Assembly: GCA_023159155.1 (NCBI GenBank)
Contig: JAJNNX010000021.1
Location: 434,001-498,000 of the forward strand
Reading direction: 5' to 3'
Source: Ustulina deusta
Lineage: Eukaryota; Ascomycota; Sordariomycetes; Xylariales; Xylariaceae
DNA: 64,000 bases
Shown: positions 23,403 through 35,467 of the stretch, piece after piece
How positions within the stretch are numbered: position 1 is the stretch's first letter
How the letters are laid out: each line of letters starts with the position of its first letter
Notes under the pieces: generated by a model
What the model was told of the DNA's origin: nothing
What the model saw: the letters and a program-made list of their open reading frames with translations, nothing else
Databases searched by the model: none
Program-made: the position numbers and the translations under genes

Positions 23403-24214
23403 TCATCCTAGGAGTACACCATTTGGAGAGGGCAACACGAGCTGGGAGGTAATCTGTGACCGCCTCTGGCCTGTTAACTCTGTTATGGCATCTTCATCAA
23501 CACCCCGTATCAGCACATGAATATGTTCCAGCGCACGGACACTTTGGAAAAGAGTCTTTTGCTTGAACCACAGTAAGTTATCCTTATTCCTCCAGCGTTT
23601 TAGCCTTCCTCCAAAGACCTTATCCAGAAACTCCTCGATCAGAACCCTCGACTCGGGATCAGGCAGGCCTGTCTCTGAGTCCACCTGAATTTTGACCTTC
23701 GACCACACTACTAAGTGGCACACGTCAGGCAGGAATGCATATGGCCAGTCATTGCGAAGTATCTTATAATCATCTGGATGATGAAGAAGAGCTTCAGATT
23801 TGACCGGTGTATGTTCATCCCAAAGTAACTTGTTTTGTCTAACAAACTCCGCTATGCCTCCGTACCGTTCAGACACTCGTGAGTGCCAGATGATATAGTT
23901 GCGTGTATCGATGGGATGGCGCTTCAGCGCACCCATATCCCCAGAGGCTATTTGAACACAGTTTTTAGTCTACGACGAAGAATTGGTACGTCATGGTAGT
24001 AATAGAGGGTTAAAGAGTCGAATATGGTACATCTTTCGTCCCGCCTGCGAGTATGTGGCACGTAGTACATACCAATGATAGTCTTAATTTCCTGCCATGT
24101 GTGGGGAACTATATAATCAACACCTGATTGTAGCGCCTTCTTGGCATCTTCAGATATATAAAGCGACGTGTTGCCGATTAGAGAATCGATCGCTGTAACT
24201 TTTTCAACACCCAT
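23403..24214 (-). CDS. DUF3605 / N-acetylglucosamine-induced protein 1-like
   Basis: Two exons, 24214-24073 and 23947-23403, joined across a 125-nt intron to 228 aa. The conserved body of the PF12239 (DUF3605) family is seen: TWQEIKTIIA in the first exon, GDMGALKRHP at the junction, YIIWHSRVSERYGG, LRNDWPYAFLPDVCHLVVW, WFKQKTLFQSVRALEHIHV. Members are widespread fungal proteins, some induced by GlcNAc; no biochemical role is established to my knowledge. It lies between UXS and UGD on the opposite strand, in a block otherwise devoted to sugar nucleotides. A link to sugar sensing is only suggested. Confidence 0.85.
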
Positions 24215-25005
24215 GTCTCTCAGAGAGTGAAGTAGGTAGTGTTGGATGTCTTAGGTAATCTGGATGAATTTGCGCTCTCGACGCGTATAGTGGCACAAAT
24301 ATGAGATGAATCAATGTATTTCGTGAAAATGAGACCTGTCATATTTGGGACATTTTCCCCCGAACTTAATCCGGATACTCGACACCCTGACCAGTAAACT
24401 ATGACAGTCTTAAACGTGTTTTCGAGATTTGTGTAGAGTTCGGTCTTCCTCGGTCAACTAAACCGCACTGGGCAGAATAAGCAGATAACTCTAACGACCG
24501 CAGTCAGTTACTGCATGAGAAATAACACTAGCTCATGGACTAGCCATCGGAGTTTGTCAATACTGTCTTGAAACTCATCAAGCCGAAGCGACATCCGTAG
24601 GCGGAGTTCAGAAGGCAGAGTCAAGGAGTTACGGATGTCGCTTCGTTTGGGTTTAGTAATAATCGGGGTTTTCTAACTCTGCCTCTAGTCTGATAGCCAA
24701 GATATACAGACTTGTGATTGTCAGGTCTTTCGGTTAACATCAACGAATCTTTGAGTCCTGTTGGAGTCCAATGGGCAGTGCTGACAACTCGGGATGTAAC
24801 CAACCACCTGAGGAATATTTGTCAATTACAACTTCGAGATGCGAAGTGGAGATGATTCGATTCAGAATGTTGGATCCAAGCAGTATTAAACATCCGAAGG
24901 TTGGTTGTACAGAAGCCTTGATCTGTGCCTCTTATTCAAGCGTCAACCCAACTATTCAATCGTTAGAAGTCGGAACCTTGGGAAATACTGAAAGCATAAT
25001 TCACC
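24215..25005. other. Divergent promoter region (DUF3605 / UGD)
   Basis: About 790 bp between two divergent starts. It contains the 16-bp inverted repeat listed separately. No ORF of note. Confidence 0.45.
24584..24645. repeat. 16-bp perfect inverted repeat (hairpin)
   Basis: The left arm CGAAGCGACATCCGTA at 24584-24599 is perfectly complementary to the right arm at 24630-24645, with a 30-nt loop. It lies about 360 bp upstream of the UGD start. Confidence 0.9.
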
Positions 25006-26874
25006 ATGTCTATACCGACTCCGAGGATCAAGAAAGTTTGCTGCGTAGGAGCTGGCTATGTTGTACGTGTCATCTTCCGTGCTCACGTTTGTACACATCA
25101 ACCAAAGGCATAAAGCCCCGGTAACTAACAGTGACAAACTCGACTCAGGGCGGCCCAAGCAGCACCATTCTAGCTCTCAAAGTCCCCGATATAGATGTCA
25201 CAGTAGTGGATAAGAGCGTTCCTCGAGTCGAAGCATGGAACTCAGACCAGCTTCCCTTCAGTGAGCCTGGGTTGCTAGAGGCGGTCCAGGGTGCACGAGG
25301 GACGAAATCCCAGTTGACATCGGATGAAGCACAGACATCGGAACGTAGGCCCAATCTCTTCTTCAGCAACGACGTCGACGGTGCTATTCGTGAAGCGGAC
25401 TTGATTTTCGTCGCAGTCGAGACACCTTCGGGGAAGCGCGATGGGCCAGGCAACGGCGCAGCCCCTAACCTGACCAGTTTTCATGCCGTACTCAAGCATA
25501 TCGCAAACACAGTAGAGCATGACTTCATCTTAGTCAATAAGAGCACAGTTCCCTGCGGATCGGCCGATGCAGCAAGACATATCATGACCCCTTACCTACG
25601 GCCCGGGATTAAATACCAAGTCCTCTCTAACCCCGAGTTCCTTGCTGAGGGAACGGCTGTCGCAGACCTGACTCACCCAGACCGCATCATCATCGGCTGC
25701 GACGAATCAGAGGAAGGGTACGCAGCAGCAAATGCCCTAGGGAGTCTGTACGCTCGCTGGGTTTCTGATGACAAAATCGTCACCTTGAACTCCCGCGCGA
25801 GCGAGCTCGCTAAACTTGCTGCCAACACACTCCTAGCCCAGCGGATCAGTTCGATCAACGCTCTCAGCGCCATCTGCGATAAGATTGGGGCTGATATCAC
25901 GCAGGTTTCGAGCGCCTGCGGCTTAGACAAGCGGATCGGGAAACACATGCTGCGCTCGACCCTCGGCTTTGGCGGTAGCTGCTTCGAGAAGGACGTACTG
26001 CACCTGACCAACACGGCGGCGCGACTAGGCCTTCCTGATGTGGCTTCATACCTCGAGAGTGTCGTCGGTATCAACACGTATCAGACCGACCGGTTTACGC
26101 AAAACATCATGAGCCGGGTGCCGAGCAGCCCGACCGGACGACGGACATTGCTGGCAATGCTGGGATTCGCTTTCAAGCCCGATACTGATGATACTCGGGC
26201 TTCTCCCGCAATCCCCGTGATCAGGGACCTCGTGGTCGCGGGATACCAGGTCAAGATCTATGATCCGTTGGTCGAGGAAGAGAAGATCAGGCAAGATTTG
26301 TGCGCCAGCTTGCCGCAAGGCGAACACAAGATCGCCGACCAAGTTTCCGTTGCTAAGAGCGTTTATGAAGCATGTGAGGGAGCGAACGGGATCGCGATTC
26401 TCAACTCGTGGAAGGACCTGCGGTATGTGCCAGCTCGACGGGACAGCGGCTACTCGACGCCAGAGTTAGACACCAAGAAGGATGCAATCAGTAAGCCACC
26501 TCTTCCCACAAAGACTTGACCACCTTCAGGGACCGATAACCAGCAGCGTTGTTTCTGCATAATCACTGACTATAGCCAACGCAGGTATGCCAACTACCAT
26601 CGACGGGAAGCCCATCGACTGGCAATGGATCGCCAATCACATGCACAGCCCGATGTATGTCTTCGACGGTCACAATATCCTCGATCACCGCCTCGCAAAG
26701 TTGGGTTTCTGTATTGACGGTATCGGGCGTCCCGTCATTCTTCCTGGGGAAGACGTCGTGTTCAAGGTTCGCGAAGAACCGGCTGCTCAGCTGGATGGCG
26801 CAGATGTTGCGGATATCTCGGCCCCCATACAGACCGAGGTAACTACACCCATAGCGCCACTAATCTCTGTTTAA
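25006..26874 (+). CDS. UDP-glucose 6-dehydrogenase
   Basis: Three exons, 25006-25062, 25149-26490, 26585-26874, join to 562 aa. The enzyme oxidises UDP-glucose to UDP-glucuronate with two NAD+ in the cytosol. Seen: N-terminal Rossmann loop CCVGAGYVGG formed across the first intron, LPFSEPGL, FVAVETPSG, VNKSTVPCGSA, SNPEFLAEGTA, the catalytic Cys in GFGGSCFEKD, and LGFAFKPDTDDTR. The last exon supplies the UDP-binding C-terminus, with YVFDGHNILD and LAKLGFCIDGIGR, plus a tail of about 40 residues. It supplies substrate to the UXS upstream. The C-terminal exon is easy to miss because the second exon also reads to a stop at 26519. Confidence 0.94.
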
Positions 26875-28287
26875 GGGCAATACATCCTGGTACAAACAAA
26901 TACCTTGACAAACAGAAACTCAGAGTTGGATGATTGTATATAATGCGGCGTTTTTTTTCTTCGTTATTATAGACTAGATAGTGGTCTCCTATGTCCAAGT
27001 ATTTAACACGAGCAGCAGCTTCCATAGCCTCCGATTTATGCAATTTTACCTTCTATTTCTCCTTTTCTTGGCATGCACTGTTAGTGCCGATGCAATTTGC
27101 CGAAAGGTCCTCTGGTAATGGTACTTTAAAGCGGTACGGCGAGCCCAATGGCTGACAAGCATTGCAGGTAGTGAAAACGCTGTTGCTATAAACCGCGATA
27201 GCGCAGAAAATAGGATGCCGCATCGAGGCTTAAGAGTGAGAAGTATAACATAAATTTCGGCATGGGAAGTTGGACTTTCGTACGCACCACCTCTAACGCT
27301 AACTTCTAAACCTGTGGATGTAGCTCCGGAATAACCCACCTTTGTTATTGGAAGCTGAGCGTTGCAGGCCGACATTCCATAGATCTTATACATTTGAACC
27401 AGCCCCATCACCCAGTCTTTACCGGAGTCCTGGATGATGTAGATAGTCGATGAAAAGAATCTACTTAAAGAGAAAAGCAAAGAGGACCAGACTACTCTGT
27501 ACATCTCCGACCGTAATGTACCTAGTAGTGCTTAGCCCCCGCTACGACGATACTACATGTAGGTAGGGCTCATTGTATGCACTACTCCTAGATAGGAAAT
27601 TCCATGTTACTAGGTATAATGGACACAATGTCATATTGATGAACCTATAGATGGTAACAAAAAACCTTCAAAGGAGGTTAGCAATGCAGTCAAGACTTGG
27701 CAATTATTACATTAAAACCTCACATATAATATCTTTAGAATACCTAGTGCAAGCCAAAGCCCGACACGTTAAGCTGAGTCAGCCATACAATGCTTGGCAC
27801 TCTGCAGATGTGATCATACTATACGTAGGCCGAGCCGTTGCGATATACAGAATCCAAAACATGAATCATAATGAATGGTAAGATCTGTCCGAATCTAGTA
27901 GTGATTTGAAACTCCACGTAAGACTGGCTAATTCATGTGATGCTATTTTCCGAAGAAGTTGAGGTCCATTACGTTAGAATTAACTACCTTTCGCTACGCG
28001 ATGCCCACCTAGAATACAGTGATGCAGGCGATCGCGCCGCATCGATTCACTGGACTCTGATCTGAATTTCAAATACGACATACTGGGCGCAATGTATTGC
28101 CGTCAGTAGGTCTGAGCCTCTATCTAGCAACGACTTGAACAGATCAGCGGAACCTAGCTTTTTGAGAGTATAAGAGCTGGACACGTCCCTGACTTCAGAC
28201 ACCTTCTTGAAGCAACCACACCAAAATTCCTTCAGACAACCCGGCGGCTTACCTAGAAATTCTATCAATCGTCTATCCCCTTGCATC
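26875..28287. other. Intergenic
   Basis: About 1.4 kb without a supported gene. A minus-strand ORF of 152 codons at 27046-27504 has hydrophobic stretches but matches nothing I recognise and may be chance. Confidence 0.35.
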
Positions 28288-28692
28288 ATGAAGTTCCCTA
28301 ACATTTGGATCACGGCTCTCGTTCTCACGACCTCTTCCCACGCTTGGGATGTCACTGCGTATCCCGACGTCTACAAATGCAAGGTCCAGTCCGGCGGCTC
28401 GTACCGAGTATATCGGGGAACCGACAGCGAGTTGTGTCACAACATGGGAGGAGGCGACGTTGGTGCTTCATGTAGGCAGTTCCACGACGGTGGTGGCAGT
28501 TATGAGGACTGCAGTTCCGAACTGATCCCCTCCGCGAGTGTCCAAGTGGGCGGCTCACCTCAATGCAAATTCTATACCCACACCGACTGCAGAGGCGTGG
28601 CTACTACTGTCGAGCCCGATGGAGGGAATGTTTGCAGTAAGGGGGATTATTTGTCTTGGGCTTGTGTAGGTTCATGGCTTCTTTCATTATAG
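28288..28692 (+). CDS. Small secreted cysteine-rich protein
   Basis: A 134-aa ORF starting MKFPNIW. The first 20 or so residues form a signal peptide (hydrophobic core ITALVLTT, cleavage probably after SHA). The mature part has eight to nine cysteines and is rich in Gly and Ser, with segments YKCKVQSGGSYRVY and CKFYTHTDCRGVATT. The last residues may instead be intron, because a GTAGGT sits after SWAC. I do not recognise the family. Size, secretion signal and cysteines fit an effector-like or cell-wall-associated secreted protein, which is inference. Confidence 0.7.
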   Translation: MKFPNIWITALVLTTSSHAWDVTAYPDVYKCKVQSGGSYRVYRGTDSELCHNMGGGDVGASCRQFHDGGGSYEDCSSELIPSASVQVGGSPQCKFYTHTDCRGVATTVEPDGGNVCSKGDYLSWACVGSWLLSL

Positions 28693-30200
28693 GCACCAGC
28701 TTGGCTAATCGTGGACGCGATATTACAGAACACCTAATAAACACGGAAAGAATCTGCCTGACAACGTTATTAAGAATAACAACTTAAAAGTGTCAGTCAT
28801 CCCAGATTAGGTTCGGGAGGGGTAGAATCGACCAAGGGAGTTTGTGATTATGAGATGTATGGGTGGCTGTCTATCAACACCAGGAACAATCATTTTGGTC
28901 ACGAAGACAATTTTTTTATGTTTGAGGCACAAAAGGGCTATTTGCAAGCAGGAGACACTCATTAGCATTTCAGAATTCCTTACGCTATCACTAAATTCAT
29001 AACCGACATTTACATACGTACTAAATCTCGATTCTCATGAGAAGATTCTAGCGTTATTTGGTTTAGGATAACGTTCCCCTTTCGCCTCCAATAGATTATG
29101 GTGATGTGGTAGGCCGGATTCGTAGGACGATGAGTAGTGTGATCTATCTAGTCCCGATCCCTCATACACTATTGAAGTGGTGTGAGTGGGTCACATGGGT
29201 GAGTATTTGCTTGAGCCACTCAGTGGCTATGCTAGTATGGGAAGAAAAACACCATGAGCATTGTTCTTGACACCAGCTAAGATCATCATCCCACAAGAGG
29301 ACACGGAGAAAAAAAAATTGATTTCCTTACTTCCATGCTCTTGATCAACGGATTCCCCAAGATATTAGAGTGGTTACTATACTAGGAAGTGTAGGTTCAG
29401 CCTATCTCCTAGTGTATGGGCACTATTACATTGAGACCGATCGTGAACGATTATTTACAGTTGCCCACTTCACTATTTCAACACCTGCAGTCCCACGGTC
29501 AGAGCGGGTCGGCCACCCTCCCTGCCAGCGGGATACAGTGTTCGACCACTTCTTGAAATCAATCCCGGTAAACACGCGGAGTCGCCAGACGACCCGCCGC
29601 TCAACGGAACGCGCCTCCACAAATGCAGAGCGTTGCAGGGAGATAGACGAGCCGCCTGTGGGAGAAATGACCCATATGTCAGCGCTATCTTCCAGTCGTT
29701 CAAGCGTGGTGGCTTTAATATCTGCTTCTTCGTTGAATTTGTGTTGTTAGACAATACAAGCGCACCTTATTACACTCAATTATGTTTAATAATAGTATCT
29801 AGATATATGCGATGTCGATGAAGCAAACATGTGTTGCTTCTATATAGCAGGTTATCAAAATCAGGAGGCTGGGATACTTACAATCTACATGTTGTATATA
29901 AGACCCCTACACCCGCCGTTCTATATATTCTAACTTAAACTTCGAAATAATCTAACAGGATTACCAAGTATCACCTTTGACACGGGGTATTAGTGTTAAA
30001 CTGCTGTACGGTAAATCATAACATACGATCTTACTTAGGCGTTCCGCCTCAGTTTCCAAACATGAAGAACCAACATCCGGATATAAACTAAACCTAACAT
30101 GGTAACACCACGCGCCACCCCCCCGGCAATATAACCCCTAGTTGCCCCACGGCTCATAAAACCGCACCGAACAAGATCGCCTCGCAATCAAACACGGAAA
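28693..30200. other. Intergenic with a MITE-like element
   Basis: Holds the 306-bp TIR element listed separately (29170-29475). A 126-codon ORF at 29370-29750 overlaps that element and is not supported as a gene. The remainder shows nothing recognisable. Confidence 0.4.
29170..29475. mobile_element. MITE-like element, copy 1
   Basis: A 306-bp element, counting the flanking TA dinucleotides. The left terminus TATTGAAGTGG is inverted at the right as CCACTTCACTA (one mismatch). It shares internal sequence with a second copy at 46753-47066, including a GGAAGTGTAG-GCCTATCT-CTAGT block near 29387-29415. TA target duplication and short TIRs suggest a nonautonomous Tc1/mariner-type element. No transposase is present. 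Confidence 0.6.
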
Positions 30201-32106
30201 TTATATACCTGAATCTTCCTGGACTAGATTGTCACCTGACTGATATGTATCCCATGCTGCGCATGTCGCGTTCAAAGCGTCGCCGTCGATTAAGTCCACC
30301 AGTTCTGATTCCCTTTCCACCACCTGGACGGCCAGACCCTCTGAAGTATGCCAAGCAATGTGGCAGTGCATAAGCCAAATCTGGATCAGATGTGAGTGAC
30401 ATAGTACGACCGCATTTTAAATAGGGATACTTACACCTGGGTTGTCGGTCTTAAATGCGATAACGACGTAGCCTTGACCAGGAAGCTGAACGACGTCGCG
30501 CCTTGGTGGATTGGTGAGGGTAAGGTTTGCGGTAGACCCATCAAAAGTGCCGGTGCCTTGCCCCAATATCCAAAAGTCATGGCCATGAAGATGCATGGGA
30601 TGAGGTTGACCGTTACTGGTCTGAATAACCCAGTAGACCCAAACATCGGCGTCGGGAAAGATGTAGGCCTGCTGCGCGTCCCCCCAGGTATCGTTGCCTT
30701 CGGAGACTTGCAACAGGGAAGGGTAGTTCCACTGACTAACCATGGACGAGTTACCCATTTCCCAAAGAACACTATCGCCACCCGTGACAATAGCGACGGC
30801 AAAGTCATCCTCAGTTCCCGTCGGGGCATCCGTAGCGTCAATGGCGACATACGGCACTAACAATGACATATCCTCATCACTGCAATCATCGTCATCTGCT
30901 GCCTCCCAGGCTGTCGAAGTAGGATCATCTGTGGAAGCGCCGTCGTATCGTATGATACCCTTAATGTTGTCAGCATTCTCGTTTTCACTGCAGGTCGTCT
31001 GGGCGATAGCGCGCATCCAATAGTTGTCTGTGGTAGCATTTGCGGTAACAATGATATCATAGCGCTGGCCCATTGCGATGGCCAAGACATCAGTGGAATA
31101 AGGAACGATAGGGACAAAGTCCACTGTTTACACGATGGTTAGCAAACTACCGTAAGTGAAAATTTAAGCAATGTCTCGAGAGTATGCAGGAGCAATGAAG
31201 CCTGAAACTTGCTAAAGAGAAATAAATCACACTGGGGGACGAACTCGCAATAACCTGCATAGTGTGGTTATCAATGGTAAATTTGAAGTGAGTGTCGGCG
31301 GCAGTATTGACGAGACGAAGACGATAGCTTGTACCTGAAACCCAGGTGGTCTCAAAGCGGGAACCGCCATCGTCATACACATTAGTGCCATTAATGAGGC
31401 CGTTCTCAAGTGTTGGCGGGCCATTCGCTTCGGCGTAAAGTACTTCCACATCAGCAGTCTCGTGAGACCAATCACTGAGCATAAGAGTACCGAGATCTTC
31501 GTCGTAATTGGCGGTTGCAGGCCCGTTAATGACGATTCCCCCAAAGACACCATCCCAGGCCTGAACATAGAAGTGGGAATGGTACCATGAGGAACCATAT
31601 TGAGTAGCTTTCCAGGTGTACGTGAAAGAATCCCCTGGTGCAATGGGGCACTGTGTCATACTGGGGACACCGTCGCTAGGGTTCGTATAATTTTGACGAA
31701 TACCGTGAAAGTGAATCCCAGTGCCGTTGTTCGTCATGGAGTTGGTTACATGGACGACTGATATGTAAGTGTACTGCTTGCGAGTGATCTCGGGGACTTC
31801 CTTACCAACTGTATCCCCCCAGTCCGCGATAATCGTCGGTCCAGGCACGGTGCCGTTCACACTCAGCACGACACGCTCTACGCCATCAGGGGCAGCCGTG
31901 GTATTAACTATATCGAACCAATATTCTCGTGTAACCCCCGTATCGACAGCTTCTTCGTACCAGTTGGTGGTAATATCGTAATCTCCCCAACATGATCGAT
32001 CTTCAGCGCTGTTGGTGCATCGCTTTGAGACAAGGCCTTTTCTGTAGGGCTCAGCCCGTACATTTAATACCAGTGATAACAAGCCCAATGAGCCGAGAAG
32101 ATGCAT
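30201..32106 (-). CDS. Secreted laccase-like multicopper oxidase
   Basis: Three exons, 32106-31245, 31123-30435, 30380-30201, give 576 aa. The first splice junction is the least certain. It begins MHLLGSLGLLSLVLNVRA, a signal peptide. Three cupredoxin domains carry all four copper motifs: IHFHGIRQ and WYHSHFYVQ in the first domain, then HPMHLHGHDFW and HCHIAWH at the C-terminus, the last split off by a 54-nt intron. Laccases oxidise phenols and similar substrates while reducing O2 to water outside the cell. Potential N-glycosylation sites (NGT, NNT, NHT) are frequent. The residue ten after the T1 Cys region is Leu-like (HTSEGL), typical of ascomycete enzymes. The role could be melanin, detoxification or product coupling; the substrate is unknown. 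Confidence 0.92.
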
Positions 32107-33669
32107 GGTGATAGAAGTAAATGGACAAATTTTGAAATTTCGCAAATGAGATGTGATGTGATGAAGTTTAAACGTTATTGCCCCGATTCTTACTGTAGTT
32201 CTGGAGGATCTCTTTCATTATATCTACATCGCAACATCTTGTCACTTTCCATCTGTGCATTCGGCCGTCCAAGAGAATGCCTCGCCTAGTGAATAGGATG
32301 ATCCCACACATGTCGGCGATCATCAATCGATTCTGGGACGTAGTAGCGCCAATAGTGCTTACGTGACTCGTAATCATGATTCGTACGTAGGCTGCGCACA
32401 AGGTTCATTCGTCGCATCGTGGATTCTTCTTACAATACGGGGTGAAACAGGAGTTTATGAAAACACAGCCTTGTTAATAGTTTCTGGCGCGTTATGACAA
32501 GGTTTTGAGTCAGGACTTGGAAAATATACTTGAATTACATCTACAACCTTTCTAAACCCAACTATTCCGCCTTATCCCTCTGCAAGCTGTATATCTCAAT
32601 TGGAAGCAAGGGCTGTTGTAGCTGAGTGTGCCTTATCAAGGCCATTACGTATGCCACTCATGGATTACGCTCAATGCATAGTGCATAACACATTGACAGG
32701 ATCGATTCTTCTGGGGGGGGGGGGGGGGGGGGGGGGGGGGAAGTAGAGTTGCGTGTGACATTTCAACCGATGAAGAGCCGAGAAATTCAACGTTAACACG
32801 AAAAGAAGCTTTGTGGGAGAGACCATAAGCACGAATATACTGCAGTCTCTTGCACAGTCTATGGATTTGGCGAGTTGCCTTTCAGTGATACAACAATCTC
32901 ACAATTTTCTATTTGAGGTTTCGCAGGCGCCCTTGCTTGATTAGCCGACTATTCAATTATGACCGTGCGTCTTAGTGCATCCAGCCCATGTCGTATCGTG
33001 GTATGTGCTTGCGTGCACCATGAAGGAGGCGCAGTCAATAGACGTTTAGTAGACTACCTAGGTATTCTGTTGACGAGAACCTGAAACTTGGATAAGCACG
33101 AGAATATAAGGTTCTGTCGACATTCTGGAACATTGCCTACCTAGGTATCTATAATGTCGGATTGCTCCACACGCTATTGAAACTCACTTGGCGCCGCGAC
33201 TGCTATTGGTGAGGTTGACTTCCCTGTGTTACTTGATTCGCATAGCCTCACTGTTAGAGGTCGTTCAGGCTTACATAACAAGACCCTGTAGATAATGTTT
33301 CTGCTAATTGTTATCCTCGTATTCCCGAAGTCCAGTCTCGGGCAAGATTACCCTAAGAGGTAACGGGTTCAGTTGGGGAACTAGGGGTACGTATACCTCC
33401 CCTTGGACCTGGTAAGATCGAGTGCGCGTCTTGGCAGATCTTGGGCTGAGTCCGGCAATTGCTCGGTATAACGTCTCAGGGATAATTCGTCATCTCAGGC
33501 AGTGTTCATCAATTTTGGAAATTCAAAGTGGCTTATAGAAATGGCACAGGAAGTATCTTTCGCGTTTCTTGATAATTATATATAACGTCAATCCTCCCGG
33601 GTTTTGATTACACTCAAGTTGGACCAACCATATAGAACAGAGCACACGACCCCACACTACAAAATCACC
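32107..33669. other. Intergenic with poly-G tract
   Basis: Divergent promoters of the laccase and a secreted protein. It includes a 28-nt G run (listed) and two TACCTAGGTA palindromes at 33055-33064 and 33138-33147. No gene is supported. Confidence 0.4.
32713..32740. repeat. Poly-G homopolymer, 28 nt
   Basis: Uninterrupted run of 28 G on the plus strand within intergenic DNA. The exact length in the genome may differ because such runs are hard to sequence. Confidence 0.9.
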
Positions 33670-34340
33670 ATGCTTGCTTGGAATTACTTCCCATTTCTCG
33701 CTTCGCTTGCTTCTGCTAGTATTGCAAAGCGGGCGATTCAGACTGACGTCAACATATATGCCTATGGTGTCGGAATTAAGGGCTTGCTGGTATCGGCCGA
33801 TTCAGACTGTACGTGAGCTCATTCTCGTCGCCCATCTGATGCGTTTGTACCCTCTGTTGACTCGCACCATTCAGCACTGGCAGTGATTGCAGATAATGCT
33901 ACAGCATTAGCTAACGGTTTGACAAATGTCACTTGTGAGTAACTACTTTCATACAAGCATTCTTGAACGCTGTCGTACTGTGTTAAGACTAACGACGGCG
34001 TATAGGGACGATCGATACTGCGGGTCTTGCGCCATGGAACGTAACAACCGCCAATTCATCGGCGATAGGACAGCTCTACATTGTGCCCTCCGCAACTGAG
34101 GACCAACAAGTGGGTTTCAGCACCAACCCACCTACTGGCGCTTCAACTGTCGGATTCGTCATCTATGGCAGTACCGTGGAGTATGCGACGGAGACAACCT
34201 TCGAATCCCAGTTCTACGCGCAAAATTCCTCTACCGGCGTTTGGAGTTTGATGTGGAACGTAGACTCCGAGAATCTGGATGATGGCGTCCCCGTTGTTCT
34301 CAAGACTATCGCACCAATTACAATTGAGGCCACGGCGTAG
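33670..34340 (+). CDS. Secreted protein of unknown function
   Basis: Three exons, 33670-33808, 33875-33934, 34006-34340, join in frame to 177 aa. The start MLAWNYFPFLASLASASIAKR forms a signal peptide followed by a possible KR processing site. The mature part is Thr-, Ser- and Val-rich with several possible N-glycosylation sites (NAT, NVT, NSS). Segments include NIYAYGVGIKGL and the C-terminal VGFVIYGSTVEYATE. It has no cysteines to speak of. It resembles small cell-surface secreted proteins common in plant-associated fungi, but I cannot name a family. It is about 1.5 kb from the divergent laccase. Confidence 0.75.
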
Positions 34341-34812
34341 GTGCCTGCAGTCGGTCGGAGTATTGATTCATTATTTCATGTATCAGAGGTCCCGATTGGA
34401 TCAAGTATATGGATAGTTCGGTCCTGTGTTAGTTACATCATATATAGCTCCAATGCCAGTTTTAGCGACCTGCCAGCATTGAGTGAAGAAGCTCGCGAGA
34501 TAATATCAATTCCTGTTTCGGGCTTGGTCCTTTCAAAGGCATCTCGAGGTAGTCATTGTGGTTTTATAGTTTTTATTGGTTAGGTAGGTACTTTTCAGAT
34601 TAAGCCCACACTGTGGGGATAACGGAGCATGTTACAATACCTTAGCGGAGATATATAAGGGCCTGTCCCTGCCGGAGGTATGCGTAAAACAAAGCCCGCC
34701 TTTTTAAGGCTTAACCCCCTTCCCCTTTACTTATGCAGGCCACTTATATATAGACCACGGAGGCCGCCCCCTTGCCCGCCCCCTCCTAGAAAGTGGGTGG
34801 CGAGGCCAAAAA

Positions 34813-34922
34813 GATGTTGTATTGTAAATGGAGGGTCTGTAGCCGTACAACTGCCGGCTAAATACAGTGGGAATCTGACTGTGCCTTCCCCAACCTTTAT
34901 GTTCCCAGTACCTGCCCACTCT
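34813..34922. repeat. Dispersed repeat pair A, copy 1
   Basis: About 110 bp similar to 63329-63440. Shared blocks include GATGTTGTATT, GGGTCTGTAGCCGTA and GTACCTGCCCACT in the same order and spacing. Probably a fragment of a transposable element; no coding relic was seen. Confidence 0.6.
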
Positions 34923-35262
34923 CCCAGGTATTGTCCACGCTCGTTCCCGGGTAGGATCAGGGGGGGGGGGGGCTGCGGTATACGGTATTCGCTGCAGTGG
35001 CTAGGTCTAGTTTGGAGGCAGCTGTACCTATGCGTTCTTATCAAAAGCGGGCTTGTTCCAGGAAGAGATGGAGTAATTGACATGGAAGCCACCGTGAGGC
35101 CAAGAAATAGACACTGTCCCCTGTCCCCCCCCGGCAGGCTCTTGGATTACAAGATTCTTTTGTCTTGATTTTTACCGTTATTTATTTCCTTTATGTATTC
35201 TAACTTTGACGTTAGCTTTCTGAATTATTCGATTCTTATGCATAAAACCCCGGGCTAAAAGG

Positions 35263-35467
35263 TCACGGTTAGGTGGATCCCTTGGATCCACTGGAACGGA
35301 TCAATACTATTCCGAGAGATTCTGTATATATACAGCTCATTCCATTCCCTTTGTTATAACTAGAACTTAGACCTTAGATCATCCGAATACACCACTGGTG
35401 ATCATACATGGAATATGCACTGGTCCCTTTTCTCCACTAGATCGCAGCTCCACTCCTCCGTGAGATA
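35263..35467. repeat. LTR-like dispersed repeat B, copy 1
   Basis: About 205 bp similar to 47406-47612. Common blocks include CGGATCAATACTA, AACTAGAACTTAGAC, TTAGATCATC, GAATACA, CTGGTGATC and GCACTGGTCC. A TATA-like segment before the conserved block would fit a solo LTR, but no TG...CA ends or tRNA primer site could be fixed. Confidence 0.6.

Noticed and set aside
27046..27504. 152-codon minus-strand ORF
   Set aside because: No domain, signal peptide or splice context recognised; may be chance.
29370..29750. 126-codon ORF
   Set aside because: Overlaps the end of the MITE-like element and lacks any domain.
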